Assembly (NCBI RefSeq): GCF_009905375.1 | Contig: NC_133647.1 | Coordinates: forward strand, 78,730,231 to 78,794,230 | From: Apium graveolens | Taxonomy: Eukaryota > Streptophyta > Magnoliopsida > Apiales > Apiaceae | Direction of reading: 5' to 3' | DNA: 64,000 bases | Part shown: positions 36,759 to 47,015 of the stretch, piece after piece | Numbering within the stretch: the stretch's first letter is position 1 | Layout: the number at the start of each line of letters is the position of its first letter | Program-made: the position numbers and the translations under genes | Notes under the pieces: model-generated | Databases searched by the model: none | Told to the model about the DNA's origin: nothing | Seen by the model: only the letters and a program-made list of their open reading frames with translations

Positions 36759-39164
36759 ATGGCGAGAACACAGAGAACAATTGGAGCTATAGAGGAAGGA
36801 ACACCATTAGAGACAACCCAGGTGATTTCATCAACCGTGGAGGTTCCTCCCCATTCAACTTATGCATCTACTCAGGAGGAAGCCCAGACAGGGGCAACTC
36901 AACCCCAGCTACAAGGGACAACTCCCCCGATTCAAGGTACGAATCCTCAAGTTCAACAAATACATATACCTGTGAATTCTTGACCCGTTGGGTATGAATA
37001 TTCAACTATTGTTACTACTAACCCCCCTTATGGGATGCCCCTTCACCCTGAGGTTGGAGGAAGCGGATATGCTGGGCGAAGCGAAGCACGAGGGCGGTCG
37101 CCCCCTATATACGAGGTTTGGGTCCTATCCCTGAGGATCAGGAATTTTCTGGTCCATACACTGAGAGGGACTCCGAATCTTCGGATGATGAAGTGGCCCC
37201 GAGAAGGAGGCGTCCTGGAAAAGAGCCAATGGCCGATGGAAGGCAACGCCCCCAAAGCACCCCAGGGGCGAATCCCCAAGTAGTGCAGGAAAGGATCAGG
37301 GCTCATGAGGCTGAAATCCAGAGGCTGAGGCGTGATTTGGAGGCTCACCAGGCCACCAGACCCCACATACCTCCTAGGGGGAGAAATCCTCCTCCTATCA
37401 TAGACCTGGATGGTCCGGTAAGAAGAAGGGCTGATGTCCCAAGAACTGATCCAAGCAATCTCCTTCCCCTTGGAGATCCTGATGATCCAACTCCGCCCTT
37501 CACAGAAGAGATAATGAATGCCCATATCTCAAGAAAATTCAAGATGCCAACTATCAAAGCCTATGATGGCACGGGAGACCCCGAAAATCATGTTAGGACA
37601 TTCTCTAATGCACTGCTGCTGCAACCCGTGAATGATGCTATAAAGTGTCGGGCCTTCCCTCAGACCCTGTCGGGTATGGCTCAAAGATGGTATAGTCGCT
37701 TGCCCCCAAACTCTATAGGATCGTTCCGGGAGTTAAGTCAGGCTTTCATTAAGCAGTTCATCAGTGGGAGAGTCCATGAGAAAAGTTCAGCATCTCTCAT
37801 GAGTATTGTGCAAGGAGCAAAGGAATCTTTGAGAGACTACCTGAATCGTTTTACAAAGGAGGCTTTAAAAGTCCCAGACCTTGATGATAAGGTAGCCATG
37901 ATAGCACTGCAACAAGGAACTAGGGATGAGTTTTTCAAGATGTCCTTGGCCAAACGTCCCCTGAAAATATATTGCAGCTCCAGGAGAGGGCAGGGAAGTA
38001 TATCAAGGTTGAAGAAAGCATGAGGAAGACTGCAGTAAGTAATGATCCACTGGAGGCAAGAAGCAAAAAACTGATCTGGAGTATATCGCTAAGGACAAGT
38101 ATCCTAGAACCGAACAAAATCCTGATTCAACCCCCAAGAAGGGAGGACCTGGGCAAAAGTTCACTGAATACGCTAAGCTGAATGCTCCTAGAAGTCAGAT
38201 TTTGATGGAGATTGAGAAAGACAAAGATATTCGCTGGCCTAAGCCCTTGAAGGCTGATCCTGCCAAGCTAGATAAGAGCAAGTACTGCAGGTTTCACAAA
38301 GATGTTGGCCATGACACCGATGAGTGTAGGCAATTGAAAGATGAAATTGAGTTTTTGATTCGAAAAGGAAGATTGAACAAGTATACTGGAGATGGAGGGG
38401 ACAGAAATAATAATGGAAGGAAGAACTTTGAAGATCGTAGGAGAGACCAAGACGATCAGGGGCGGAATCCCCAACCTAGAGGGCCGGTTATAAATGCAAT
38501 TTTTGGAGGACCGCGATGCCCTCGAGGGCCAGTGATAAACATGATCTTTGGAGGTCCAACTGCTGCTGGATTGTCCAAAAATTCCAGAAAGGCATATACT
38601 AGGGAGGTTATGCATATTGTTGGAGAAGCCCCGAAGAGGGCCAGGACAGAAGTAACATTGGCTTTTGATGATTCCGACCTAGAGGGTGTGAAGTTTCCCC
38701 ATGACGACCCGCTGGTCATAACACCGATAATAGGAAATAGCCCGGTTAAGAGGGTCCTTGTGGATAATGGTGCTTCTGTGGATATCTTGCTCCATGACAC
38801 CTTTCTAAGGATGGGGTATAACGACTCCCAGTTGACACCAACCGACATGCCGATATATGGATTTTCTGGAGTAGAATGTCCTGTGGAAGGGATAATTAAA
38901 TTGCCAACCACCATAGGTACGGAGCCAAGGCAAGCAACGCAGATGCTGGATTTCGTGGTGGTAAAGGCTAGTTCAACTTATAATGCTATCATGGGGAGAA
39001 CAGGGATACATGCCTTCAAGGCAGTCCCCTCTTCCTACCATTCAGTCATGAAGTTTCCCACCCGAAACGGGATTGGAGAAGAGAGAGGAGATCAAAAAAT
39101 GGCTAGAAGTTGTTATGTGGCCTCTTTGAGGGCAGATGGAGTCGGGGGCAGGTTCTTCCTATAG
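36759..39164 (+). pseudogene. gag: Tat gag and protease, one stop and four frame breaks
   Basis: ATG 36759 starts the frame. TGA at 36981-36983 and a frame change near 37112 interrupt the N-terminal low-complexity part. The 37118-38023 stretch contains the retrotransposon Gag core (AFPQTLSGMAQRWYSRLPPN). A missing C near 37960 and another change near 38050 shift it again. From about 38060 to 39164 it reads a zinc knuckle (CRFHKDVGHDTDEC, near 38286), a duplicated RGPVIN-IFGGP motif (38480-38560), and the protease with VLVDNGASVDIL (38755-38790). One G is missing from a G run at 39144-39148, so protease and RT are in different frames. Several breaks lie in homopolymers, so some could be residual assembly errors in a young element. 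Confidence 0.88.
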
Positions 39165-42100
39165 AAGATATGGATGTTCGAGAAAATGATGAGAATAAAG
39201 GAAGGCCAACAGAAGAATTGGTTTCGGTTCCTTTAGACCCCAAGAATCCTGAGAGGATGACTTTCATTGGAGCCACATTAGAGGAGCCCCTTAGAGGGAA
39301 GTTAGTGAAATTTTTGCAAGAAAATAGTGATGTGTTTGCATGGTCAGCAGCTGATATGCCAGGCATAGACCCGGAGTTAATTACTCACAAGCTAAACGTG
39401 GATCCAAGCCGGAAGACAGTGAAACAAAAGAAAAGAAATTTTGCCCCGGAAAGACAAGAGGCTATAAAACAGGAAGTAGAAAAGCTCTTAGAAGCTGGTT
39501 TCATTGAGGAGATCCAATTTCCGGAGTGGCTAGCCAACCCTGTAATGGTGAAGAAGGCTAATGGAAAGTGGAGGATGTGTATAGACTTCACAGATCTGAA
39601 TGATGCATGCCCCAAAGACTGTTTTCCGTTGCCGAGAATTGATACTTTGATTGATACCACTGCTGGGCATAAGATGCTGAGTTTCATGGATGGATTTAGC
39701 GGATACAATCAGATCAAAATGCATAAGAATTACATTCCAAAGGTATCATTTATCACTGACTTTGGTGTTTATTGTTATCTTGTTATGGCGTTTGGTCTCA
39801 AGAATGCAGGAGCCACCTATCAGAGGTTGGTGAATAAAATTTTTAAGGATCTTATTGGGAAGACTATGGAAGTCTATGTTGATGACATGCTAGTCAAGAG
39901 TCTAGTAAAAACTGATCATATAACCCATTTGAGGGAAGCTTTTGAGGTCCTGAGGTACCACAAGATGATGTTGAATCCTACGAAGTGTGCTTTCGGAGTA
40001 GGATCTGGAAAATTCTTGGGATTGATGGTCTCAAAGAGGGGAATTGAGGCTAACCCCGATAAAATAAAGGCAATCCTGGACATGGAACCCCCAAAAACTG
40101 TCAAGGATGTTCAGAAACTCACAGGAAGGGTTGCTGCGCTAGGACGATTCATCTCCAAGTCAGGAGACAAGTGCTTGTCATTCTTCAAGTCATTAAAGAA
40201 CATTAAAGACTTTGTATGGAGTGAGGAAAATCAGAAGGCATTTGAAGAGTTAAAGAAGTATATGGGCCAGGCCCCGTTGTTGGCCAAACCAGTTCTGAGT
40301 GAAGTTTTATTCTTGTACTTGGCTGTTTCAAAAAGCGCCTTGAGCGCGGTGTTGGTTAAGGAGGAACTGAAAGTCCAGAAACCCGTATACTATGTCAGCA
40401 AAATCTTGCATGGTGCAGAGTTGAATTTTTCAACTATTGAGAAATTCTCTTTAGCCTTGGTAATGGCTTCAAGAAAGTTGCGTCCTTATTTTCAAGCTCA
40501 CCAGATTGAAGTGCTAACAAATCAGCCGCTGAGAAACATCATTCACAGTCCCAAGGCAAGTGGGAGACTGATTAAGTGGGCAATAGAGTTGGGAGAGTTC
40601 GATCTCAAGTATAAGCCACGTACGGCCATAAAAGCCCAGGCACTAGCTGACTTCGTGGTGGAATGTACCATACCCAACCAAGAAGTCGGGGGGCAGGAAG
40701 ATACCATACCTCAAGACAAGGGAGTCGACAATGGGGACAAGGAGAAAGAATATTGGGTTCTCTATTTTGATGGAGCATCAAAAACAAATTCCAGTGGAGC
40801 AGGGTTGGTTTTGCAAAGCCCTGATGGATTCCTAATTGAGTATGCTATGAAGCTAGACTTCCCAACCACAAACAATGAAGCAGAGTATGAAGCCCTGATT
40901 GCTGGCCTTGGTCTCGCTGGGACACTTAGAGTCAAAAACTTAAAGGTCCGTGGAGACTCGAAGCTGATCATATCCCAGGTAAAGGGAGAATTTGAGGCAA
41001 GGGATGATACGATGGCTAAGTATGTTCGCCTAGTAAGGGCTGTGATGACCCAATTTAATGAATGCCATGTTGAACACATTCCAAGGGAAGAAAATGCTAA
41101 AATAGATGCGCTATCAAAGTTTGCTTTGTCTGAGATTGAAGAAAGTTCAGGAAGTGTGTACTTCCGTGTTTTGAAGACACGGAGCATAGATGTTAAGCTT
41201 GTGGCTCCCATAGGCTTGGGGACGTCATGGATTGATCCCATCAAGGCTCACATTCAGACCGGTTGGTTTCTAAGTGATACAACTGAGGCACGGAAGTTAA
41301 CTATTCGAGCACTAAGGTACTCCTTGATAGATGGAATTCTTTATAAGAGATCTTTCGTGGTTCCTTACTTGAGGTGTCTCAGGCCCGACGAGGCACGCTT
41401 GGCTCTTGAGGAAGTGCATGAAGGTATTTGTGGGCAGCACTTGGGGGGCAGGGCCTTGGCTCATAAGATAACCCGTTTAGGCTTCTATTGGCCAGAAATG
41501 ATGGCTGATGCCAAAGAATATGTGAAGAAGTGTGATCGCTGTCAAAAGCATGCACCAGTTGTTAGACAACCCCCCGAGATGCTGACCTCTATCAACTCGC
41601 CTATTCCCTTTGCCATGTGGGGGATGGATATTCTAGGGCCTTTTCCTATGGCCACGGCACAAAGGAAATTTCTGATTGTAGCCATTGATTATTTCACCAA
41701 GTGGATCGAAGCCAAACCCTTGGCCAAAATCACTACTAAGCAGGTTGCACAATTCTTGTGGGAAAACATTATGTGTCGATATGGAATTCCCCATATCCTC
41801 ATCACTGACAATGGAACACAATTCAACAATGAGGAATTCAAGAAGTATTGTAAAGAAAATGAAATTGAGTTACGATTCACCTCTGTGGCTCACCCGCAAG
41901 CCAATGGCCAAGCAGAGGTAGCAAATCGGATAATCCTGGATGGACTAAAGAAGAGGATTGAGAAGTCAAAAAATAACTGGGTCGATGAGATACTTCCAAT
42001 ATTATGGGCCTACAGGACTACCTGTAGAGTCACGACAGGAGCAACTCCCTTCATGTTGGCATATGGGGCAGAAGCAGTAGTTCCAGTAGAGATATCACAT

Positions 42101-42460
42101 TCCTCTCCAAGGATTCAGGCTTTCAATGCAGAAGAAAATGAGGAAGGGCAAAGGTTAGCCCTGGATCTGATCGATGAAGTGCGAGATAGGGCACATGTAA
42201 AGATAGTAGAATATCAGAAAAAGGCTTCATTCTACTATAACCTAAGGGTTAAAGAAAGGTTTTTTAAACAAGGCGATCTAGTCTTGAGGAAGATAGAAGC
42301 ATCTGGTGTAGGACAAAAAGGGAAGCTTGCCCCGAATTGGGAAGGGCCGTACAGAGTCAAGAGTGTTCAAGGTAGAGGAACCTACAAGCTAGAGACTATG
42401 GATGGTTTTGAAGTCCCGAGAACTTGGCATGCACAAAACCTGAAGGTTTACTATGTGTAG
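39110..42460 (+). CDS. pol: Tat pol: RT, RNase H, archaeal-type RNase H, integrase (1116 codons, open)
   Basis: The enzyme copies element RNA into DNA and inserts it in the genome. RT runs over about residues 100-330, with YVDD at 256-259. The first RNase H follows (about 370-490); its usual first Asp is not evident (YLAVSKSALS). The archaeal-type RNase H starts near residue 548 (YFDGASKTNSSGAG, NNEAEYEAL, VRGDSKLI, KIDALSKF). Integrase has an HHCC knuckle near 770-810 (CDRCQKH) and D840, D900 and E936, a DD35E spacing. The frame ends at a normal C-terminal tail. The first ~16 residues are out of phase with the protease because of the G-run break at 39144-39148, so the ATG at 39110 is not a natural start; pol is normally made as a fusion with gag-protease. 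This is the only long intact pol in the window. Confidence 0.93.
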   Translation: MLCGLFEGRWSRGQVLPIEDMDVRENDENKGRPTEELVSVPLDPKNPERMTFIGATLEEPLRGKLVKFLQENSDVFAWSAADMPGIDPELITHKLNVDPSRKTVKQKKRNFAPERQEAIKQEVEKLLEAGFIEEIQFPEWLANPVMVKKANGKWRMCIDFTDLNDACPKDCFPLPRIDTLIDTTAGHKMLSFMDGFSGYNQIKMHKNYIPKVSFITDFGVYCYLVMAFGLKNAGATYQRLVNKIFKDLIGKTMEVYVDDMLVKSLVKTDHITHLREAFEVLRYHKMMLNPTKCAFGVGSGKFLGLMVSKRGIEANPDKIKAILDMEPPKTVKDVQKLTGRVAALGRFISKSGDKCLSFFKSLKNIKDFVWSEENQKAFEELKKYMGQAPLLAKPVLSEVLFLYLAVSKSALSAVLVKEELKVQKPVYYVSKILHGAELNFSTIEKFSLALVMASRKLRPYFQAHQIEVLTNQPLRNIIHSPKASGRLIKWAIELGEFDLKYKPRTAIKAQALADFVVECTIPNQEVGGQEDTIPQDKGVDNGDKEKEYWVLYFDGASKTNSSGAGLVLQSPDGFLIEYAMKLDFPTTNNEAEYEALIAGLGLAGTLRVKNLKVRGDSKLIISQVKGEFEARDDTMAKYVRLVRAVMTQFNECHVEHIPREENAKIDALSKFALSEIEESSGSVYFRVLKTRSIDVKLVAPIGLGTSWIDPIKAHIQTGWFLSDTTEARKLTIRALRYSLIDGILYKRSFVVPYLRCLRPDEARLALEEVHEGICGQHLGGRALAHKITRLGFYWPEMMADAKEYVKKCDRCQKHAPVVRQPPEMLTSINSPIPFAMWGMDILGPFPMATAQRKFLIVAIDYFTKWIEAKPLAKITTKQVAQFLWENIMCRYGIPHILITDNGTQFNNEEFKKYCKENEIELRFTSVAHPQANGQAEVANRIILDGLKKRIEKSKNNWVDEILPILWAYRTTCRVTTGATPFMLAYGAEAVVPVEISHSSPRIQAFNAEENEEGQRLALDLIDEVRDRAHVKIVEYQKKASFYYNLRVKERFFKQGDLVLRKIEASGVGQKGKLAPNWEGPYRVKSVQGRGTYKLETMDGFEVPRTWHAQNLKVYYV

Positions 42461-42772
42461 GGCAGCCGGATACGATTCTCACTCGTCATGATGGCGAGTA
42501 GGTTGAAAAGCACCTTGAAGCTTTGCTTGCTTAGGATTTATATGTTTTAGTTTTATTACAAAGTTTATTAAGACTTGTGTAAGGGACGAATCCCAGACAA
42601 TTTTATGAAATTCATGAATTCTTCAAAGTATGTTTGTGGCCTAACGAATAAAAACCAAATGCATGGATGCAAGCATAAAAGGTGATAAAATAAGATCAGA
42701 TAAATATTACAAGAAATTTGATAAAAAAAAAGGTCTCGAAAATAAAACAAGCCACGCAGGGCTGAAAAAGCT

Positions 42773-44678
42773 CTAAGAAGCTGAGGTGCCCTCAGCATCC
42801 ATATTATCATCCTCTCCACTCTCGCTGGATGTCTCTGTCGTCTCGGAGGAGGAGGAAGAGTTGTCATCCTCAGCAGGTCTGGAAGAAGACTCGGGAGGAG
42901 GAAGGAGTGGATCCTGAGGAACATGGTCTGAGACAACTACTCGGGTACGAAACCTCTGTAGCAAAGCCTCGTCATCAGGGCAGATGTAGTCCGCCGGGTT
43001 AATATCAGGACAAGCCTCGTTCACGGTCCCAAGGGTCGTGTCCCAACCAGTCCTAAAAAACCCGGGAAAGACTGAATCATCCCTAATCCTCATGGATTGG
43101 GCAAACTCCTCCGAGTCCAGATAGTTGTCTATAGCTTTATCCTTCTCCGCCCGAAGTACCACCAGCTCGGCGTTAGACTCTCCGAGTTCTTCCTCCTTGC
43201 GCTTGAGCTTCTTCTCCAGGGTAGCATACTTCTTCTGTTGCCTCCTGAGGGCATTATCGGCCTTATCAGAAGCCCGCTTCCACGATTCGGCTTGCCTCAC
43301 AGCGCCTTGAAAGTAGGCGTTAGACTGGAACAAAGCAATTAACAAAGTATAAGGCAAGAAAATGCTACAAGAATGAAAAATAAGTTCAAAAAAGAGAAGG
43401 CATACCGAAGCCAGAGACTGAGCTCCCATGAGCTTAATCCTTTCAAGATCAGGGGTGGCCACCACATCAGTAAAATCCTTGGGAGTCACGCTATGGTAGG
43501 ACCAATCCCAAGCATGTTTCGTGGAACCAACTACGGTGTCCCCTCGGCGGAATCCCCAGAGAGGCTGAAAGGCGCCTGTGGCAGCAGCAGTAGGGGCAGC
43601 AGCAGTGATAGGAGCACCATGGCCTCCAGCTCCTTCAGTTGAAGCCTCCCCTATAGGCTCTTTGTGCTTCTTCAAAAAGATAGGCTCCATGGCCTTTCCC
43701 CGGGTGTCTAGGCCTGCGAGCCGAGCTTTCTTCATCCTAGCTGTTTCCTCAACCAAAGGAACATTGTCCTCGTTAATCTCCTTAGCAGCTGAAACAAAGC
43801 AAAGGACAAAATAAGTGATGTTAATAATGCATGACATGAAGTAAAATTGAGAAGGGAAGAAAAATACCCCGTTGAGAAACAGAGGATAGTCCCACATGAA
43901 TCAGGGAAAACTCCTCTAAGAAAGTCCAGCTGGTGGTGGTGCCATCATCCTGAGTAAGCCCATTATAAATAATAGTTTCTTCAGGAGTTAAGTGAATGGA
44001 TTTGAGGCTACCATCACTGACCTTCCCGAAGGAAGATCGAAAAAGTGTGCCCCAGTCGCCATTCTCCCAACGTAACCCAACGAAACTATTCCTCCAATTT
44101 TGATTATTATCAGGAATAGAGGCGCTGTTAAAGATATGTTTGCTTTTGGGCCTTTGCTTGACATAGACCCAGCCACAGATATTGGAAGAACTATTATAAC
44201 ACTGAAAGACCTTCCTAAAAACGGCTACAGAAAGAGGAAAGCCCTCCCTAAGACAACAAACCATAAAACATAGAATATTCCTCCAGGCGTTTGGAGGAAG
44301 CTGACACGGATTAATTTGTAGATCAGCCAAAAGATGGGGAATAAAAGGATGGAAAGGAAACCTAAGCCCAGCAATAAGGGCATCTGTGTAAATGAAGAGA
44401 GTGTCGGGTCTCCAGTGGCAAGTACGGTCACCACCAGAGACTGGAACTAATCTAAAAGGAGGAAGGACGTTATAACGAGCATTTAGTTTATTGAAATCTA
44501 TGTTGTGCCAAGTATTACAATGATTAAAAGAGTCGAGATGTGCAGTGGAGGGATATTCATCCCCCCTAGTGTTAATCATATCAATTAAAGACATATATGA
44601 AGAGCGGATCTCGATATCCTTACCTCGTTTTGAAGCCGAGGCTATCTTGGCCGCTCTCTCGGAACTCTTGTCAGCCAT
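42773..44678 (-). CDS. antisense three-exon gene in Tat element (predicted 581 aa)
   Basis: Opposite to gag-pol, ATG 44678 opens exon 1 (44678-43868). Intron 1 is 43867-43789 (GT...AG, 79 bp), exon 2 43788-43406, intron 2 43405-43325 (GT...AG, 81 bp), exon 3 43324-42773 with a stop. Phases fit at both joins and total 582 codons with no internal stop. The N-terminus has charged, aromatic-rich residues (ADLQINPCQLPPNAWRN, GWVYVKQRP) like the plant gypsy-type transposon protein family (Transposase_28 type) known as antisense extra ORFs in some Tat elements. The centre is Ala-rich, then a coiled coil (KKYATLEKKLKRKEEELGE) and a conserved-looking C-terminal domain (FPGFFRTGWDTTLG), ending in an acidic Ser-rich tail. 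Function is unknown. Family membership is from memory and needs a profile search. Confidence 0.8.
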
Positions 44679-44800
44679 TTAGTAAAGACTGGAAAAGAAG
44701 GCTGAGAGCTAAGGGAGGAAAGTTGAAAGAGGGAGAAATTTGTAGGATGATTGAAGAAATGAAATGAGAGGTGTGAGGAATCACACTCTCATCCCACCTC

Positions 44801-44806
44801 TTTATA
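44801..44806 (-). promoter_or_regulatory. putative TATA box for the antisense gene
   Basis: On the minus strand GGCTATAAAGAGG lies about 123 bp before the ATG at 44678. This gives room for a ~30-bp initiation step and a ~90-nt leader. It is a consensus match only. Confidence 0.55.
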
Positions 44807-45224
44807 GCCAAGAAGAAGGGGATTTGGGCCTCAAAAAAGCCCATATGGGCCCAAAAATGGAAGGATCTGGAATGTTCCAGAATATTTTAGAAAAGTCTTA
44901 GAAAAGTATGGAAAAATCTGGAATGATATGGAAAATTCCAGAATATTCTGGAAGTCAGGCTTAAGAGTTCAAGCCCAACCCAAGTTTGAATGGGCTTTGG
45001 ATATTAAAGCATGATAAAGGCCCAGTCCAAGAAAGCCCAGAAAGAGGGCCCAATTAGTTGACAAATAAGGCCCAGATTTAAGAAATGGGCCCTGGATGAA
45101 GACCCATTAAGAGGGTGGCCCAAGAAACCCAGGCCCAAATCAAGGACCCAAAAAAGTCCAACCCAAACATATGGCCCAACTTCAAGGTAAAAGGATATGA
45201 AAATAATCATTCCTAACCCATTCG

Positions 45225-45790
45225 ACCAGAAAAAGTGAGGAAATCTTGCTCGAATAACCTGAGATCAAAGTTCTGTCGATTAAGGCTAAAAATTAAGCAT
45301 AAATCGACCAGAATTTAAACTCATTCGACTAGAAATCAAATGAAAACCCTGGTCGAAACAATCCTGCTCGAAATTGCTTCGACCAAGGCAAGAAAGGTGG
45401 CTAATTCGGTCAAAACAAAGAATTCTGACCCAACATCCTGACCGAAAATTTCCTGCTCGAAAAAGAACAAGGGGGTAGGAAAAATCCTGGCCGAAATTCG
45501 ACCAGGACTTCTGCTAGAAACACTCCTGCTCGAAAAGCTATCGACATGGGCAGCAAGAGAAGCTTAATTCGGTCAAAAAGCAAGAATCCTGACCGAAAGG
45601 GACGAAAATCCTAGTCAAAAAAAAAAATTCCTGGTCGAAAATTGTAAAAAAAAAAAAAAAAGGAAAGAAGGAAAAATCCTGGCCGAAATTCGACCAGGAC
45701 TCCTGACCGAAAGCATCCTCCTCGAAAATCCTTCGACCAAGGCACAGCAGGGGCTAATTCGACCAGGATCCTGGTCGAATGGATTCCTGG
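45225..45790 (+). repeat. minisatellite-like region with CTCGAAA/GGTCGAA/GACCGAAA units
   Basis: Many short, loosely spaced copies of TGGTCGAAA, CTGCTCGAAA, GACCGAAA and TTCGACCAGGA. They form an irregular array between the antisense gene and the 3' LTR, mixed with A runs. Such variable 3' regions are known in Tat elements as a source of satellite DNA. Confidence 0.75.
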
Positions 45791-45899
45791 TCGAAAATTA
45801 TATAAAAAAAAGGAAGAAAAAAGAAAAAAAAAAGGAAGAAAAAATCCTGGATAATTACAAAAAAATAAGGAAATTCCTTAAAATAATTTCTGAAAAATG

Positions 45900-46330
45900 T
45901 TAATATTTTCAGAAATAAGGAATAAATCCAGAAAATTAAAGGATAAATCCCAGAAATTAGGGAAAAAATCCAGAAATTAAGGATAAATCCCAAAAATTAG
46001 GGGAAAAATCCAGAAAATTAGGGGAAAATCCAGAAATTAAGGATAAATCCCAGAAAATTAGGGAAAAATCCCAGAAATTAGGAAAAAAAATCCAGAAATT
46101 ATGGATAAATCCCAGAAAATTAGGGAAAAATCCCAGAAATTAGGGAAAAAATCCAGAAATTAAGGATAAATCCCAGAAAATTAGGGAAAATCCAGAAATT
46201 AGGGGAAAATCCCAAAAAATTAGGGAAAAATCCCAGAAAATTAGGATAAATCCCAGAAATTAAGGGAAAAATCCAGAAATTAGGGAAAATCCCAGAAAAT
46301 TAGGGAAAAATTCCTGGAAATTAAGATAAT
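45900..46330 (+). repeat. short tandem repeat array (GGGAAAAATCCCAGAAATTA-type unit)
   Basis: About twenty imperfect copies of a 17-22 bp unit with the core AATCCCAGAAATTAGGG, ending shortly before the polypurine tract. Unit length varies through A-run and GGATAAA/GGGAAAA differences. Confidence 0.88.
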
Positions 46331-46449
46331 TTCTGAATAAAAGGAAGATTCATTGTAAATGTGTAGGTCGCTCCACACTTTACGCAAAAACGAAACCCTG
46401 AAAGGGAACGAATAGATTTAACTTCTGCGAAACCTAATCAATGTTTGCC

Positions 46450-46466
46450 AAAAGTTGGGGGGCAAA
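46450..46466 (+). other. Tat polypurine tract
   Basis: Purine-rich AAAAGTTGGGGGGCAAA directly before the 3' LTR at 46467, the expected primer site for plus-strand DNA synthesis. Confidence 0.85.
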
Positions 46467-47015
46467 TGATAGGGATAAATAAGTCCTGATTTTATAATTA
46501 ATGGGCTGATAGGCCCAATAAGAAGATGTATGATATTCAGACCAGAAAGGTTAAGCCTGATGGACCAGATCAGGTCTGATGGAATAAAAGAGGCCCAAAA
46601 GCCCTGATTATTAATTAATTTCGTAATTAATTAATAAGGGAAAAATCAGCTATTGAGAAGAGTCCTGATAAGGATATAAATCCTTATAGATTATCCTCAA
46701 GGGGACCTAAAAGGATAAGGAATCAGTTTCCTACTATCTAGGACTCCAAAGTCCATTCTAATTATGAGACTTGCCCACCAGGTCTCCTATACCAAGTCCA
46801 ATTCAAGGACTCCCAACATCTATATAAGGGGTCTCACCCCACAAATCAGAACTACGTTTTTTGACTTGATCCTTGGCAATCAGCAAGGTACGTAGGCATC
46901 TTGTTAAGGCAGATTGAGTCACGAAACACAAGAGCAGTCAAATCGAGCCTTGAAGCTCACATTTCTTAGTACTAAATACAGCAATTATATATATATTAGT
47001 TTTTTATCCATAACA
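46467..47015 (+). repeat. 3' LTR of Tat element (549 bp)
   Basis: Differs from 36177-36725 at three positions (one in CGGCAAGG to CAGCAAGG, two in CACGTTCC to CACATTTC). Same TATATAAGG box at 46821-46829. Confidence 0.95.

Larger units (their letters stand above)
36177..47015 (+). mobile_element. young Tat-clade Ty3/gypsy element with antisense gene (10.8 kb)
   Basis: Two 549-bp LTRs differ at three positions, all transitions. ATATA flanks both sides (36172-36176 and 47016-47020) within the TA repeat of the gypsy solo LTR. The order is LTR, TGGCGCC-type primer site, gag-protease (several breaks), open RT/RNase H/archaeal-type RNase H/integrase frame, antisense spliced gene, two minisatellites, polypurine tract and LTR. 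A second RNase H after the first is the hallmark of the Tat clade. The exact subclade (Retand-like or other) is not resolved. Confidence 0.95.

Noticed and set aside
37043..37525. 160-codon minus-strand ORF over Tat gag
   Set aside because: Antisense of a Gag-coding stretch of high GC; unlike the 44678 gene it has no promoter or splice signals that extend it.
45900..46330. CRISPR-like array
   Set aside because: Units are contiguous with no unique spacers, in a plant retroelement; it is a minisatellite.
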